From contig NZ_JALKAN010000002.1 of assembly GCF_023015965.1 (NCBI RefSeq), forward strand, positions 744,001 to 808,000: a DNA stretch of 64,000 nucleotides, written 5' to 3'. Position numbers and translations under genes: made by a program. The DNA is from Allomuricauda sp. F6463D. GTDB lineage: Bacteria > Bacteroidota > Bacteroidia > Flavobacteriales > Flavobacteriaceae. The notes under the pieces were generated by a model that was not told where the DNA came from, did no database searches, and saw nothing but the letters and a program-made list of their open reading frames with translations. Positions 36,030 through 44,746 of the stretch are shown one piece after another; within the stretch, counting starts at the first letter, position 1; each line of letters starts with the position of its first letter.

Positions 36030-36153
36030 GCATATAAATTAGTGTGTAAAGCTAAAAAATAAATCACATAGCTTGTTTTATTCTGATAATCAATTGGTTA
36101 AATATATTGGCATAGAGATTGGTTTACGTAAAGAGAACTTTAAAACCTCGATT

Positions 36154-37074
36154 ATGAAAAATAAAAAACTACTCTTTGGAATTTTGTTCATTGGCCTTTT
36201 GGCCAGTTCTTGCTACACCGAGGTTATTGTGGATGATGATTTTATAGAAGAATCACCTATCAATACCGCCCTAGTTTTGGAATCATATGATCTTTGGTAT
36301 GTGAATATCAATAAAACCCGAGGAAAGGGAGAGGTGCCATTTTTACAGCGGGCTTTCACTATTTCTTTTGATAGAGGAATTATTTATGCTAACAACAATC
36401 TTTCGGGATTGGGTAAAATTGGCAACGGATTGGGTATAGATGTTGGCGAATATGCTACCTATAGTGGTCAAGTAGAAATAGACCACGATGTGGACGGACT
36501 TTGGTTGATAGAAGTGTATGCCTTGGATAATAATACGTTGGAGCTCTACGACCCACAATCGAACACCTCTTATGTATTGGAGGGTTATCAACGGAACAAC
36601 TTTGATTATGATATGGTGTTCTATGATAACATCCACTACTTTTTGCAGGAATACCAAGTTTGGGAGAAAACCTATACCAGTACGGTGGGTGCCTTAAACG
36701 AGTTTGATGCGGAAAACTATCTACAGTTTTTTGCTGATGGAGGTGGGTTTTTTAGGTCATCCATAGATGCACAGGCGGTACCACTTACAAACATACAATG
36801 GGATTATGAGGGAGATTATAGGATTTATGATGTGGTAAACGATGCAACATTGAAAACTTTAACACTGGATTATGACTTCCTAGGCAATGATTATTTTGAG
36901 TTATACGTTATCAATGATAGTACTATAGAGTTGTATCATGTATCCAGTGGAACGGTTTATGAATTCACGGGAAGAGGGTACATTCAATACTTGAAATCAA
37001 ATGACGGAACAGGTAAAAAACGTTCAAAGACCAATAATCCTGTAATGGACGTTACCCGTCAACGAAATATGTAA
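36154..37074 (+). CDS. Flavobacterial lipoprotein of unknown function
   Basis: A 306-residue lipoprotein from the ATG at 36154 (MKNKKLLFGILFIGLLASSC, lipobox Cys20). The body has two similar all-beta halves, each with a Tyr/Asp-rich pattern such as LYDPQSNTSYVLEGYQRNNF and LYHVSSGTVYEFTGRGYIQY, which suggests a duplicated domain. Proteins of this kind, as I recall, are present in many Flavobacteriaceae and are sometimes mislabelled as a nucleotidyltransferase; I see no such motif. It ends 62 bases before a strong terminator. Confidence 0.82.
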   Translation: MKNKKLLFGILFIGLLASSCYTEVIVDDDFIEESPINTALVLESYDLWYVNINKTRGKGEVPFLQRAFTISFDRGIIYANNNLSGLGKIGNGLGIDVGEYATYSGQVEIDHDVDGLWLIEVYALDNNTLELYDPQSNTSYVLEGYQRNNFDYDMVFYDNIHYFLQEYQVWEKTYTSTVGALNEFDAENYLQFFADGGGFFRSSIDAQAVPLTNIQWDYEGDYRIYDVVNDATLKTLTLDYDFLGNDYFELYVINDSTIELYHVSSGTVYEFTGRGYIQYLKSNDGTGKKRSKTNNPVMDVTRQRNM

Positions 37075-37135
37075 GGAAGAACATTTTGGTTCGACTATAC
37101 AAACAGTTTTTTTGGTTGGTTATTTAGTTAAGAAT

Positions 37136-37169
37136 CGTCCCGGGCAATTTTGCTCGGGACGTTTTTTTT
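37136..37169 (+). terminator. Intrinsic terminator after the 306-aa lipoprotein gene
   Basis: Arms CGTCCCGGGCAA (37136-37147) and TTGCTCGGGACG (37150-37161), 12 bp with one G-U pair, followed by eight T (37162-37169). Confidence 0.9.
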
Positions 37170-37334
37170 AATAACAATTAAAACAAGGCTAATTTGCTAT
37201 CTAAAAGAAACAATTCTAATATGAAATTGTAAAATTTTGGTATTCATGTCAAAAAGTACATAAAATTGGCTAACAGGTAGATTATCAAATTCTTAAAAAT
37301 TTTCAGCGGATTAGGGACTTGCATTAATTAGTGC

Positions 37335-37342
37335 TACTTTTG
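37335..37342 (+). promoter_or_regulatory. Promoter -7 element of the second SulP gene
   Basis: TACTTTTG, an exact TAnnTTTG match, 20 bases before the ATG at 37363. A TTG lies 13 bases upstream, closer than usual. The rest of the 37075-37334 gap holds the terminator above and nothing else I recognise. Confidence 0.5.
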
Positions 37343-37362
37343 CCCGCTTTAAGAAATAAGCC

Positions 37363-38886
37363 ATGAAAAAGTATCTTAACCTTTTTGACTTTTCGCAGAA
37401 AGTAAACTACCGCACAGAAATTTTATCGGGCTTAACCGTTGCGCTTGCCTTGGTGCCCGAAGCCATCGCATTTGCACTAATAGCTGGATTATCCCCCCTA
37501 ACCGGATTGTATGCCGCATTCGTTATGGGGTTGGTCACCTCAATCTTGGGTGGCAGGCCTGGAATGATTTCCGGAGCCACTGGCGCCATAGCTGTAGTTG
37601 TAGTGAGTTTGGCCAAGCAATATGGGGTAGAATATGTTTTTGCCGCCGTAATTCTTGCAGGAATTATGCAGATTTTGGCAGGCTTGTTAAGGCTTGGAAA
37701 ATTGATGCGTTTGGTTCCCCATCCCGTGATTTTTGGGTTTGTGAACGGGTTGGCAGTTATTATTTTTATGTCTCAGATGAGCCAGTTTAAAACGGTTGAT
37801 GGAGAATGGCTGACCGGTAGTACATTGTTTATTTTTCTTGGTTTAGTACTATTGACCATGGTTGTTATTTGGGGATTACCTAAACTCACAAAGGCAATTC
37901 CAGCATCATTGGCCGCTATACTTTTGGTATTTGGCATTGTGTTTTTTGGAGGATTGGATACAAGAACGATAGGGGATATAGCTTCCATTCAGGGAACATT
38001 TCCGCCATTTCATATTCCTGAACTTCCCTTTACATTGGAAACACTGCAGATTATATTTCCCTTTGCCGCAATTATGGCGGGCGTTGGTTTGATAGAAAGC
38101 CTTTTGACCCTAAATATTATTGATGAAATCACGGAAACACGGGGTCGAGGAAACAAAGAAGCTGTTGCCCAAGGAACGGCCAACATACTCTCTGGATTGT
38201 TTTCGGGAATGGGTGGCTGCGCTATGATCGGACAAAGTTTGATCAATACCTCCAATGGTGCAAGGGCAAGGCTTTCCGGAATCGTTGCTGCTTTAATGCT
38301 ATTGGTTTTTATAATGTTTGGTTCAAGTTTAATAGAAAGGGTGCCCATGGCAGCTCTTACCGGCCTTATGATCATGGTAGCTTTGGGTACTTTTGAATGG
38401 GCAAGTTTAAAAACCTTCCGTCGTATGCCCAAATCCGATGTTTTGGTAATGGTATTGGTGACCTTGGTTACGGTTTTCCTTCATAATTTGGCATTGGCAG
38501 TTTTGGTAGGGGTTATTATTTCTGCATTGGTATTTGCCTGGGACAACGCAAAACGAATCCGTGCTAGAAAAAGCACCGACGACGAGGGCGTAAAACATTA
38601 TGAAATTTATGGACCGTTGTTTTTTGGAAGCACCACATTGTTTGCAGAAAAGTTTGATGTGCTAAAAGACCCAGACGAAGTAGTCATCGATTTTAAAGAA
38701 AGTAGACTTGTGGATATGTCTGCGATAGAAGCTGTTAATAAAATTACCGAACGCTACCGAAAAGTGGGCAAAAAAGTACACCTAAAACATCTAAGTAGGG
38801 ACTGTAGGCGATTGCTGGCCAATGCCGATGACATTATAGAGGTAAATGTTTTGGAAGACCCAACCTATAAAGTTGTCGTAGATTAA
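37363..38886 (+). CDS. SulP family anion transporter with STAS domain
   Basis: Inner-membrane transporter of 507 residues. It shows the family signature GAISGATGAIAVVVVS-like segment near residues 64-80 (ISGATGAIAV), ten or more helices, and a short C-terminal STAS domain (about 415-507, with VDMSAIEAVNKI). It is not next to carbonic anhydrase, so it may move sulfate or bicarbonate. It lacks the Glu-rich insertion of the other SulP protein in this window. A single gene with its own -7 element, convergent with a DinB-like gene 9 bases on. Confidence 0.92.
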   Translation: MKKYLNLFDFSQKVNYRTEILSGLTVALALVPEAIAFALIAGLSPLTGLYAAFVMGLVTSILGGRPGMISGATGAIAVVVVSLAKQYGVEYVFAAVILAGIMQILAGLLRLGKLMRLVPHPVIFGFVNGLAVIIFMSQMSQFKTVDGEWLTGSTLFIFLGLVLLTMVVIWGLPKLTKAIPASLAAILLVFGIVFFGGLDTRTIGDIASIQGTFPPFHIPELPFTLETLQIIFPFAAIMAGVGLIESLLTLNIIDEITETRGRGNKEAVAQGTANILSGLFSGMGGCAMIGQSLINTSNGARARLSGIVAALMLLVFIMFGSSLIERVPMAALTGLMIMVALGTFEWASLKTFRRMPKSDVLVMVLVTLVTVFLHNLALAVLVGVIISALVFAWDNAKRIRARKSTDDEGVKHYEIYGPLFFGSTTLFAEKFDVLKDPDEVVIDFKESRLVDMSAIEAVNKITERYRKVGKKVHLKHLSRDCRRLLANADDIIEVNVLEDPTYKVVVD

Positions 38887-38895
38887 GTTTACTAC

Positions 38896-39423
38896 TTATT
38901 CCTGGGTTTCCCCCATAAATACGTTCACCTTTGGATTTTGAGGATTGCCATTTGCCCGGCGCATAAGTACGATTTGGCCCGTATGGTGAATACAATCCGA
39001 AATCATTCCGTTTATGATGTTCCAAATTGGAAATTCGAATTTGCGATCCCCCTTATTAAAGATTACTTTATAATTTTCCATATCCTCCATGGTAGCATTT
39101 TGAACCTTGTTGCTTGCAGATTGGAGATTGAGGAGAGTCATTTTTCTTAAATCTTCAAAAGAATATGGAGTCAGATGTATTGGCTTTTCATAGGGTTTCG
39201 CATCTGGTGCCAATAGAATGTTGTTGGACAATACATTAATGTGTTCAATGGTTTCAATGATGGACCGTCCGTTTTCTGATGGCGTGTAGGTAAGGTCATC
39301 TTTGGTCAATCCCTCGGTTGCCCAATAGAACCGATACCCCAACCCATCGATTAATCTGGCCAATATATTTCCCGGCAAATAGTTTTCTGGATATTTTGGG
39401 ATTTCTCTGTAAGGTAGTTTCAT
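38896..39423 (-). CDS. DinB-like protein (DinB_2 fold)
   Basis: A 175-residue four-helix-bundle protein. The metal-ligand pattern of DinB/YfiT proteins is visible: a first histidine in IETIEHINVLS and a second pair in DCIHHTGQIVLMRR. DinB-like proteins are putative metal-dependent hydrolases or thiol-transferases; their substrates are mostly unknown. Single gene, convergent with SulP. Confidence 0.85.
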   Translation of the reverse strand: MKLPYREIPKYPENYLPGNILARLIDGLGYRFYWATEGLTKDDLTYTPSENGRSIIETIEHINVLSNNILLAPDAKPYEKPIHLTPYSFEDLRKMTLLNLQSASNKVQNATMEDMENYKVIFNKGDRKFEFPIWNIINGMISDCIHHTGQIVLMRRANGNPQNPKVNVFMGETQE

Positions 39424-39476
39424 ATCAAACCAACGATCTACTAATAAATAATTTAAAATCGATAGATTTTATAGCA

Positions 39477-40298
39477 CTAATCAATTTTTTTAAACACCAA
39501 TAAGTTTTCTTCGGAACCATTGGATAAATAGAGTCTGTTGTTTTCTATTTTGTATGTGGTACTGCCTTGTAGAGCAGTCAAAAATTCAGCTTCTTTTTCC
39601 ATGCTCGGACAAGCCATCCGGGTAGAGGCAACTTGTGTAAAACGGAGTATGCCCTGCTCAAAGAAAAGGCTTCCTGTCATTCGATTGCAGCCGGAGAATC
39701 CAGAAAATCTATTATTGTTGATATTGATTTCCATATTCGGAACATCCCTGCCACTGAAATCATTTTTGGAAACAACCGTTCCTAGCATTTTCTCCAGTAC
39801 CCAAATATCATGAAGTCTATAATCGGTAATGTACGATCCGCAGCCTTCATAAACCATGGTCTCTCCTTCACCTGTGCTTTTGTATGAAATGGTAACGGTG
39901 TAAGGTGAAATTACTCCTGACATAGCATTGGTGCATTCTTTTTGGGAAATAACAATGTCCATGCTCGTGGCTTCAGTTTGAATACGATACATACTAATGT
40001 TGGCATCCTGAACTTTTATGGGTTCAGTATTGGGAACATGGATGGTGTCTGACATGGTTTGAAGCTCAACGTTGTCATCATATATTTTGAGACCCCAAAA
40101 TGGTTCGGTACCGGTTGCTTTAAAATAACTACCGTCAATTTTCCTTGCAATAGGCTCCATTTCGTGCTTTGAGTTTTCAGTAATAGTGTCTGCTGTGATT
40201 TTTTCTGGTGTTTCGGAATCTATAGATGCTTGTTTTTTCTTACCAACACAGCCGAAAAACAATAGCATGCCACAACTCAGGATGAGTAGATTCTTCAT
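39477..40298 (-). CDS. Lipoprotein with COG3650-like and META domains
   Basis: A 273-residue lipoprotein (lipobox LFFGC, Cys17). The N-terminal domain (about 55-165) begins FKATGTEPFWGLKIYDDNVEL, a COG3650-like pattern, and the C-terminal domain (about 168-265) is a META/HslJ domain with FSGFSGCNRMTGSL and VASTRMACPSMEKEAEFL. META proteins have been linked to motility and stress (E. coli HslJ, Leishmania META). Overlaps the upstream META gene by 4 bases; the two form an operon. Cys pairs in both domains could form disulfides. Confidence 0.88.
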   Translation of the reverse strand: MKNLLILSCGMLLFFGCVGKKKQASIDSETPEKITADTITENSKHEMEPIARKIDGSYFKATGTEPFWGLKIYDDNVELQTMSDTIHVPNTEPIKVQDANISMYRIQTEATSMDIVISQKECTNAMSGVISPYTVTISYKSTGEGETMVYEGCGSYITDYRLHDIWVLEKMLGTVVSKNDFSGRDVPNMEININNNRFSGFSGCNRMTGSLFFEQGILRFTQVASTRMACPSMEKEAEFLTALQGSTTYKIENNRLYLSNGSEENLLVFKKID

Positions 40299-40714
40299 AT
40301 TTTAATTTTTTTAAAACGCATCATGGGTATTTCACCAACTAAAAGATTGAGTTTACCATCTTTTAATGAGTAACCATCTATTTTCTTCATCATAGTCAAA
40401 AAATGGCGTTCGCTTCCACCACAGAACATCATGGTTGTGGGGCCTGGGTCTCCAAAGACGATGGAGCTTTCCGCTAATTCAAAATCGGCTGAATACCCAT
40501 TGCAACTGTCCGTTCCTGTTACCTTTCCTGAATCTTTATCGAAAGTTAACCGTGGTTTTTTTTCAGGGAATAGACCCTCAAATGCAATTCGTGGTCCGGA
40601 AATATACTCCAGTTCCCAAGTGCTACTGTACAATGCATCGCTATTTGATTTTGTACTGACACAGGATTGGACCAAAAGCATGACCGAGAATAATAATATG
40701 GAAATGGTTTTCAT
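40295..40714 (-). CDS. META (HslJ-like) domain lipoprotein
   Basis: A 139-residue lipoprotein (lipobox LVQSC, Cys18) with a single META domain: YSSTWELEYISGPRIAFEGLF, DSCNGYSADFEL, and MMFCGGSERHFLTMMKKIDGY, matching the C-terminal domain of the next gene in layout. First gene of a two-gene META operon. The small inverted repeat ATCATTGAATGAT lies about 45 bases upstream. Confidence 0.88.
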   Translation of the reverse strand: MKTISILLFSVMLLVQSCVSTKSNSDALYSSTWELEYISGPRIAFEGLFPEKKPRLTFDKDSGKVTGTDSCNGYSADFELAESSIVFGDPGPTTMMFCGGSERHFLTMMKKIDGYSLKDGKLNLLVGEIPMMRFKKIKI

Positions 40715-40791
40715 TTATACAGAAATGACTAGTTTATGTGTCAAAAAAACAGTAAATCATTGAATGATAACTTTGATTAAGCCTCATTGTT

Positions 40792-41499
40792 TTATTGGGT
40801 TCTTATACTCCATACTTCGTAGATTGGTTTTCCTTTGCTACTGAGCCCGGAGTGATGCCAGTCCCCATTTACCAACTCATAGTTAAATTGCAAACTTGCT
40901 CCTACGCGTGAATCATCTCTGGAAAAAAAACCTATGTTTTCGGTATATTTTCCATCAATAGTGGTGTAAGTTCCTCCACCAGTACCCATAAACGCTTTAG
41001 TTTCGGTGTTAAAGGCAATCCATTGGAAACGTGTTCCCGACAGTATTTTCATTGTTTTTCGCGGCCCAGAAGTGTCACGTTGTACAATTTCACCATCGCG
41101 TTTTCTGCCAGAGATCAGCCATGCTCCGAATAAATCACCAGGTGTTCCATCATCAATTCGGTCCCAAGCTTTGCCTCCCATATGTAGTTTATCATTCTTA
41201 ACTTCGTAAGACGTGCTTCGGCTGGTTCCAACCAATTCGGGGTTTAAGGAAGCATATTCAAAAATATTGGTGATTACATTGTCCTCAATGGAAAAACTAC
41301 CTCCCCATGTTCCTTTAAATTTTCCATTAGCCTTCTCAAATGAGGCTTCGGATATAAAATTTCCGGAAAAAATGGTTACGTATTGTATTTCCACTCCCTC
41401 GTCATTGGTTTGAGTGGATTCCCATGCTCCTTGGATATTTTGTGAAAGTAGAATAGGAAAGGACAAACAATAAAGTGCTAGAATTACAATTTTTTTCAT
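40792..41499 (-). CDS. Secreted lipocalin-like protein (duplicated domain)
   Basis: A 235-residue protein with a cleavable signal peptide (MKKIVILALYCLSFPILLSQ). Two similar beta-rich halves follow, each starting with a GAWxS/GAWLISG motif (IQGAWESTQTNDEGVE and FGAWLISGRKRDGE) and containing DRIDDGTPGDLFG or GGTYTTIDGKY, which suggests two lipocalin-like/DUF4488 units. Annotated in related genomes only as a membrane or secreted protein. Its start lies 25 bases after the T-tract of the cytochrome c terminator. Confidence 0.8.
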   Translation of the reverse strand: MKKIVILALYCLSFPILLSQNIQGAWESTQTNDEGVEIQYVTIFSGNFISEASFEKANGKFKGTWGGSFSIEDNVITNIFEYASLNPELVGTSRSTSYEVKNDKLHMGGKAWDRIDDGTPGDLFGAWLISGRKRDGEIVQRDTSGPRKTMKILSGTRFQWIAFNTETKAFMGTGGGTYTTIDGKYTENIGFFSRDDSRVGASLQFNYELVNGDWHHSGLSSKGKPIYEVWSIRTQ

Positions 41500-41525
41500 G
41501 AGATAAAGTTTGTGATAAGATAGAA

Positions 41526-41563
41526 AAAAAGCCGCTGTTTTTGGTGAAAAACAGCGGCTTTTT
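41526..41563 (-). terminator. Terminator after the cytochrome c gene
   Basis: 17-bp arms AAAAAGCCGCTGTTTTT and AAAAACAGCGGCTTTTT with the loop GGTG. It is 18 bases after the cytochrome c stop (minus strand) and symmetric enough to act both ways. Confidence 0.9.
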
Positions 41564-41581
41564 CTATAAATGAGTTGTTTG

Positions 41582-42061
41582 TTAGAGAGTTCTCAAATAC
41601 TCGGCAACATCTCTGGCCTCTTCCTCCGTTAAATTTTGGTCGAGCATAATTGCATTGTTGTATTCTTTGAGCAATGCTTGTGCAATTGGATCTTCCTTGA
41701 GCATTCCATTAGGATTCAGAATCATGTTCATTACCCATTCCGGGCTTCTTCTGTCATAAACACCCTTTACAGCAGGGCCAATCATACGCTTGTCTATCAT
41801 ATGGCATGCGACGCAAATAGCATCAAACTTAGCTTTGCCACGAGCAGCCATTTCCTCGTTTATATCTTCAGGAAACTCTAGGTTAGTAATAGGTCCAACA
41901 CCTTTGTTAGTTAGATCTACAGGGACCTCTTCTTTGGTTTCGGCCTTTTTTTCTTCGGTTTTGGTACGGTTTACTTCAAAACCATCTTTCTTTTCTTCTT
42001 TTTTCTCACCACAGCTTATTATCATGGCACCAAGAGCCAAGGATAGTACAATTTTTTTCAT
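41582..42061 (-). CDS. Cytochrome c family lipoprotein
   Basis: A 159-residue protein with lipobox MIISC (Cys17), a charged Lys/Glu-rich linker (about 18-50) and a single class I cytochrome c domain: heme motif Cys83-Val-Ala-Cys86-His87, with Met120 or Met138 as possible axial ligand (NPNGML or AIMLDQ). The domain ends VAEYLRTL, typical of cytochrome c-551-like proteins. A lipid-anchored periplasmic electron carrier; the partner oxidoreductase is not encoded nearby. Confidence 0.93.
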   Translation of the reverse strand: MKKIVLSLALGAMIISCGEKKEEKKDGFEVNRTKTEEKKAETKEEVPVDLTNKGVGPITNLEFPEDINEEMAARGKAKFDAICVACHMIDKRMIGPAVKGVYDRRSPEWVMNMILNPNGMLKEDPIAQALLKEYNNAIMLDQNLTEEEARDVAEYLRTL

Positions 42062-42181
42062 GCTAAATTTTATTGAAGTATATTTTATACAATGTAGATG
42101 CTAAGATAAGTAATTGGGAATTAATACTCGCAGTGAAATTTGTGAGTTACAACACAAAAAATATGCTTTTACACACGACAA

Positions 42182-43141
42182 TTATAGGGTCTCAAAAAAA
42201 TCTAAAGCTCTTTTTTCCGTATACGTGATATTGTCCTTTCCCCAAAAGCCAACATGCCCTCCGTAAGTGGGGGTTTCGAGATATAATTCAGCATTGTTGT
42301 CTGTTTCTTTTACAGGAAAACATTCAGGTCCTAAAAATGAATCGTTTTTGGCGTTGATAATTAAACTAGGGACCTTTATATTTGGGAGAAACTGTAGGGA
42401 ACTGCATTGTTCATAATAATCCATGGCGTCTTTAAAATTATGAGCCTTGCTGGTGTATACATCATCAAAATCTTTCAAATTTCTGATTTTTTTAATGTCA
42501 GCACCCGTAATCTTCTCAGGAAAAAGGGCCTGTTTTTGTTTCAATTTAGCCAATAAATTTCCCTTGAATCGTATCGCATACAATATGTTTTTTGTATTGA
42601 GTAACTGTTTGCAGGAATCGTAAAGATTGCACGGCACGGAAACCGCAACCGCTCCTTTCAATTCTTTTGGAAGATGGTTTCCTTCGCCTAAATATTTAAG
42701 TAAAAGATTTCCTCCCAAACTAAACCCTTTTAAGTAGATTTTGGAATATTTATTCGTATTTAGAATATGTTCAAGAACTTCAATCAAATCCTCGGTGGCA
42801 CCAGAATGATAGGAACGGTATGCTTTATTTGGTTCGCCACTACATCCACGATAGTTTACCGAGCACGTATCATAACCATGTTGGTTGAGTATTTTGGCAC
42901 TGCCCGTGATATAAGGACGCTGGGCATCCCCTTCCAATCCATGTAGCAGAATTACTAATTTTTGGGTCGGTATTTGGGAATCGCTCCAATCCAAATCCAA
43001 AAAATCCCCATCGGAAAGTGATATGCGTTCCCTTTTTTGAACCACCCCGTTCACCGATCTTATGATGCCTGAGTAAATGGTGGCGAAGTGCCCATTTCTG
43101 AATAAAAGAGGAGGTGTATAATTGGAGTCAACTCGGGGCAT
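42182..43141 (-). CDS. YheT-type alpha/beta hydrolase
   Basis: A 319-residue soluble hydrolase. It contains the YheT pattern LFRNGHFATIYSGIIR near the start, the oxyanion region VILLHGLEGDAQ, the nucleophile elbow KGFSLGGNLLLKYLGE, and the acid/His near IINAKNDSFLGPECF and YGGHVGF. YheT-family enzymes are probably esterases. It starts 22 bases after the upstream nitronate monooxygenase gene ends and may be cotranscribed with it. Confidence 0.9.
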   Translation of the reverse strand: MPRVDSNYTPPLLFRNGHFATIYSGIIRSVNGVVQKRERISLSDGDFLDLDWSDSQIPTQKLVILLHGLEGDAQRPYITGSAKILNQHGYDTCSVNYRGCSGEPNKAYRSYHSGATEDLIEVLEHILNTNKYSKIYLKGFSLGGNLLLKYLGEGNHLPKELKGAVAVSVPCNLYDSCKQLLNTKNILYAIRFKGNLLAKLKQKQALFPEKITGADIKKIRNLKDFDDVYTSKAHNFKDAMDYYEQCSSLQFLPNIKVPSLIINAKNDSFLGPECFPVKETDNNAELYLETPTYGGHVGFWGKDNITYTEKRALDFFETL

Positions 43142-43163
43142 CTGTACAATTATGTTTTAAAAT

Positions 43164-44141
43164 TTAATTCTTTGGATAGATTTTTAAAAGACTTGATTGT
43201 TCCTCTATCGATGTTTTGAATTCATTTTTTAAGTTCTCAACCAGTGTAGATACAGTTAGAACATTGTCTATTGTTGTTACCCCTTGACCAGCAGACCAAA
43301 TGGTTTTCCATGCCTTGGCTTCGGTGTCGAGTTCCTTGCCGAAATCAATTTTGGTGTCTTTTTTTAAGTCTTTTTCGGTTATTCCTGCGGCGCTTAAACT
43401 TGCTTTCAAAAAATTGGCATGTACCCCAGAAATGGCAGCTGTATAAACCACATCGTTGGCACCTGCATCAATAATCATTTGTCGGTACTCTTCCGTAGCT
43501 TTACTTTCTTCTGTATTGATAAATCGTGTGCCCATATAAGCTAAATCGGCACCCATTTGAAGGGCAGATGCAACATCTCTACCTGTACTGATACAGCCCG
43601 AAAGTAATATGGTTTTGTTGAAGAATTTTTTCACCTCTGCAATCAAACTTATTGGGTTTATGGTTCCTCCGTGCCCTCCTGCTCCAGCAGACACGAGAAT
43701 AAGCCCGTCCACGCCAGCTTCGGCAGCTTTTTCGCCATGACGTTTTTTGATAATGTCGTGAAATACTAGCCCCCCATAACTATGAATGGCGTCTACCACT
43801 TGGCTTACGGCACCTAAAGACGTGATCACGAGTGGAACTTTGTGCTTTACGCAAAGCTTTACGTCTGCCTTCAATCTTGGGTTGGTGGGATGCACAATTA
43901 GGTTAACACCGAAAGGTGCCGCTTTTTTCCCGGTTTCCTCCTCAAATGCCTTCAATTCGGATTTTATTTGAATAAGCCATTCCTCAAAACCTTCACTAGT
44001 TCGCTGGTTAAGGGCGGGAAAAGTGCCCACAATTCCATTTTTACAACATTCAACCACTAATTTTGGGCCCGATATCAAGAACATTGGTGCCGCAACTACA
44101 GGTAGAGATAAATTTTTGATGAATTTCGCTTTTTCGCTCAT
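43164..44141 (-). CDS. Nitronate monooxygenase (2-nitropropane dioxygenase family)
   Basis: FMN-dependent flavoprotein of 325 residues with a TIM-barrel fold. FMN-binding and catalytic motifs are visible: VVAAPMFLISGPKLV near the start, ILVSAGAGGHGGTINPISLI with the catalytic His, and ALQMGADLAYMGTRFI. The enzyme oxidises alkyl nitronates, which detoxifies propionate 3-nitronate; some members act as enoyl-ACP reductase (FabK) instead. Length fits the family. Confidence 0.9.
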   Translation of the reverse strand: MSEKAKFIKNLSLPVVAAPMFLISGPKLVVECCKNGIVGTFPALNQRTSEGFEEWLIQIKSELKAFEEETGKKAAPFGVNLIVHPTNPRLKADVKLCVKHKVPLVITSLGAVSQVVDAIHSYGGLVFHDIIKKRHGEKAAEAGVDGLILVSAGAGGHGGTINPISLIAEVKKFFNKTILLSGCISTGRDVASALQMGADLAYMGTRFINTEESKATEEYRQMIIDAGANDVVYTAAISGVHANFLKASLSAAGITEKDLKKDTKIDFGKELDTEAKAWKTIWSAGQGVTTIDNVLTVSTLVENLKNEFKTSIEEQSSLLKIYPKN

Positions 44142-44258
44142 GGGTTCTGTGTTAAACTATGTTTAAAAATAGGAACAATTCTACTTCTTCATGGGAATCA
44201 GTTTTCAAAACTATGGTATTTTTACAATTATTATGCATGCATAACAAAATATCCTACT

Positions 44259-44741
44259 ATGTTTTTTAAAGAATTTGAGATTAGATGGAGTGATATAGAC
44301 GCTAATCGACATTTGGCCAATTCGGCATATATCAATTTTATGAGCCACACCCGCATGGCCTATTTGGGCTTGCTCGGATTTAACCAAAATAGTATGGCTG
44401 CCCATAATATTGGCCCAGTTGTGTTTTATGAGCACGTGTACTATTTTAAAGAGGCATTTCCTGGGAAACCTGTAAAGGTTTCGCTCGAATTTGTTGGTAT
44501 GAGCGAGAATGGAATGTTTTTTGAGTTTAGGCACAATTTTTTCGACCACAATGGCAAAAACTTTGCACGTTGCGAAATGATGGGTGCTTGGATTGACTTA
44601 AAAGAAAGAAAATTAATTGGCCTGCCCGATGAATTTCTCAAGGCTTTTGAGTCTACGGAAAAATCGAATGATTTTAAAATATTGACGAAGGCCGATACCC
44701 GAAAGCACGTTCAGGTACCCAAAGACTTGGAATTGGCCTAG
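44259..44741 (+). CDS. Acyl-CoA thioesterase (4HBT hotdog fold)
   Basis: A 160-residue hotdog-fold thioesterase. The YbgC/4HBT catalytic Asp lies in RWSDIDANRHLANSAYINFMS, with FYEHVYYFKEAFPGKPVKVS following. It cleaves a CoA thioester, substrate unknown. Short intergenic gaps: divergent from nitronate monooxygenase by 117 bases and convergent with the SUKH gene by 5. Confidence 0.93.
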   Translation: MFFKEFEIRWSDIDANRHLANSAYINFMSHTRMAYLGLLGFNQNSMAAHNIGPVVFYEHVYYFKEAFPGKPVKVSLEFVGMSENGMFFEFRHNFFDHNGKNFARCEMMGAWIDLKERKLIGLPDEFLKAFESTEKSNDFKILTKADTRKHVQVPKDLELA

Positions 44742-44746
44742 AAGTT

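Noticed and set aside
38010..38432. Minus-strand frame of 140 codons
   Set aside because: Antisense of the SulP gene; Pro/Ile/Ser-rich translation typical of shadow frames.
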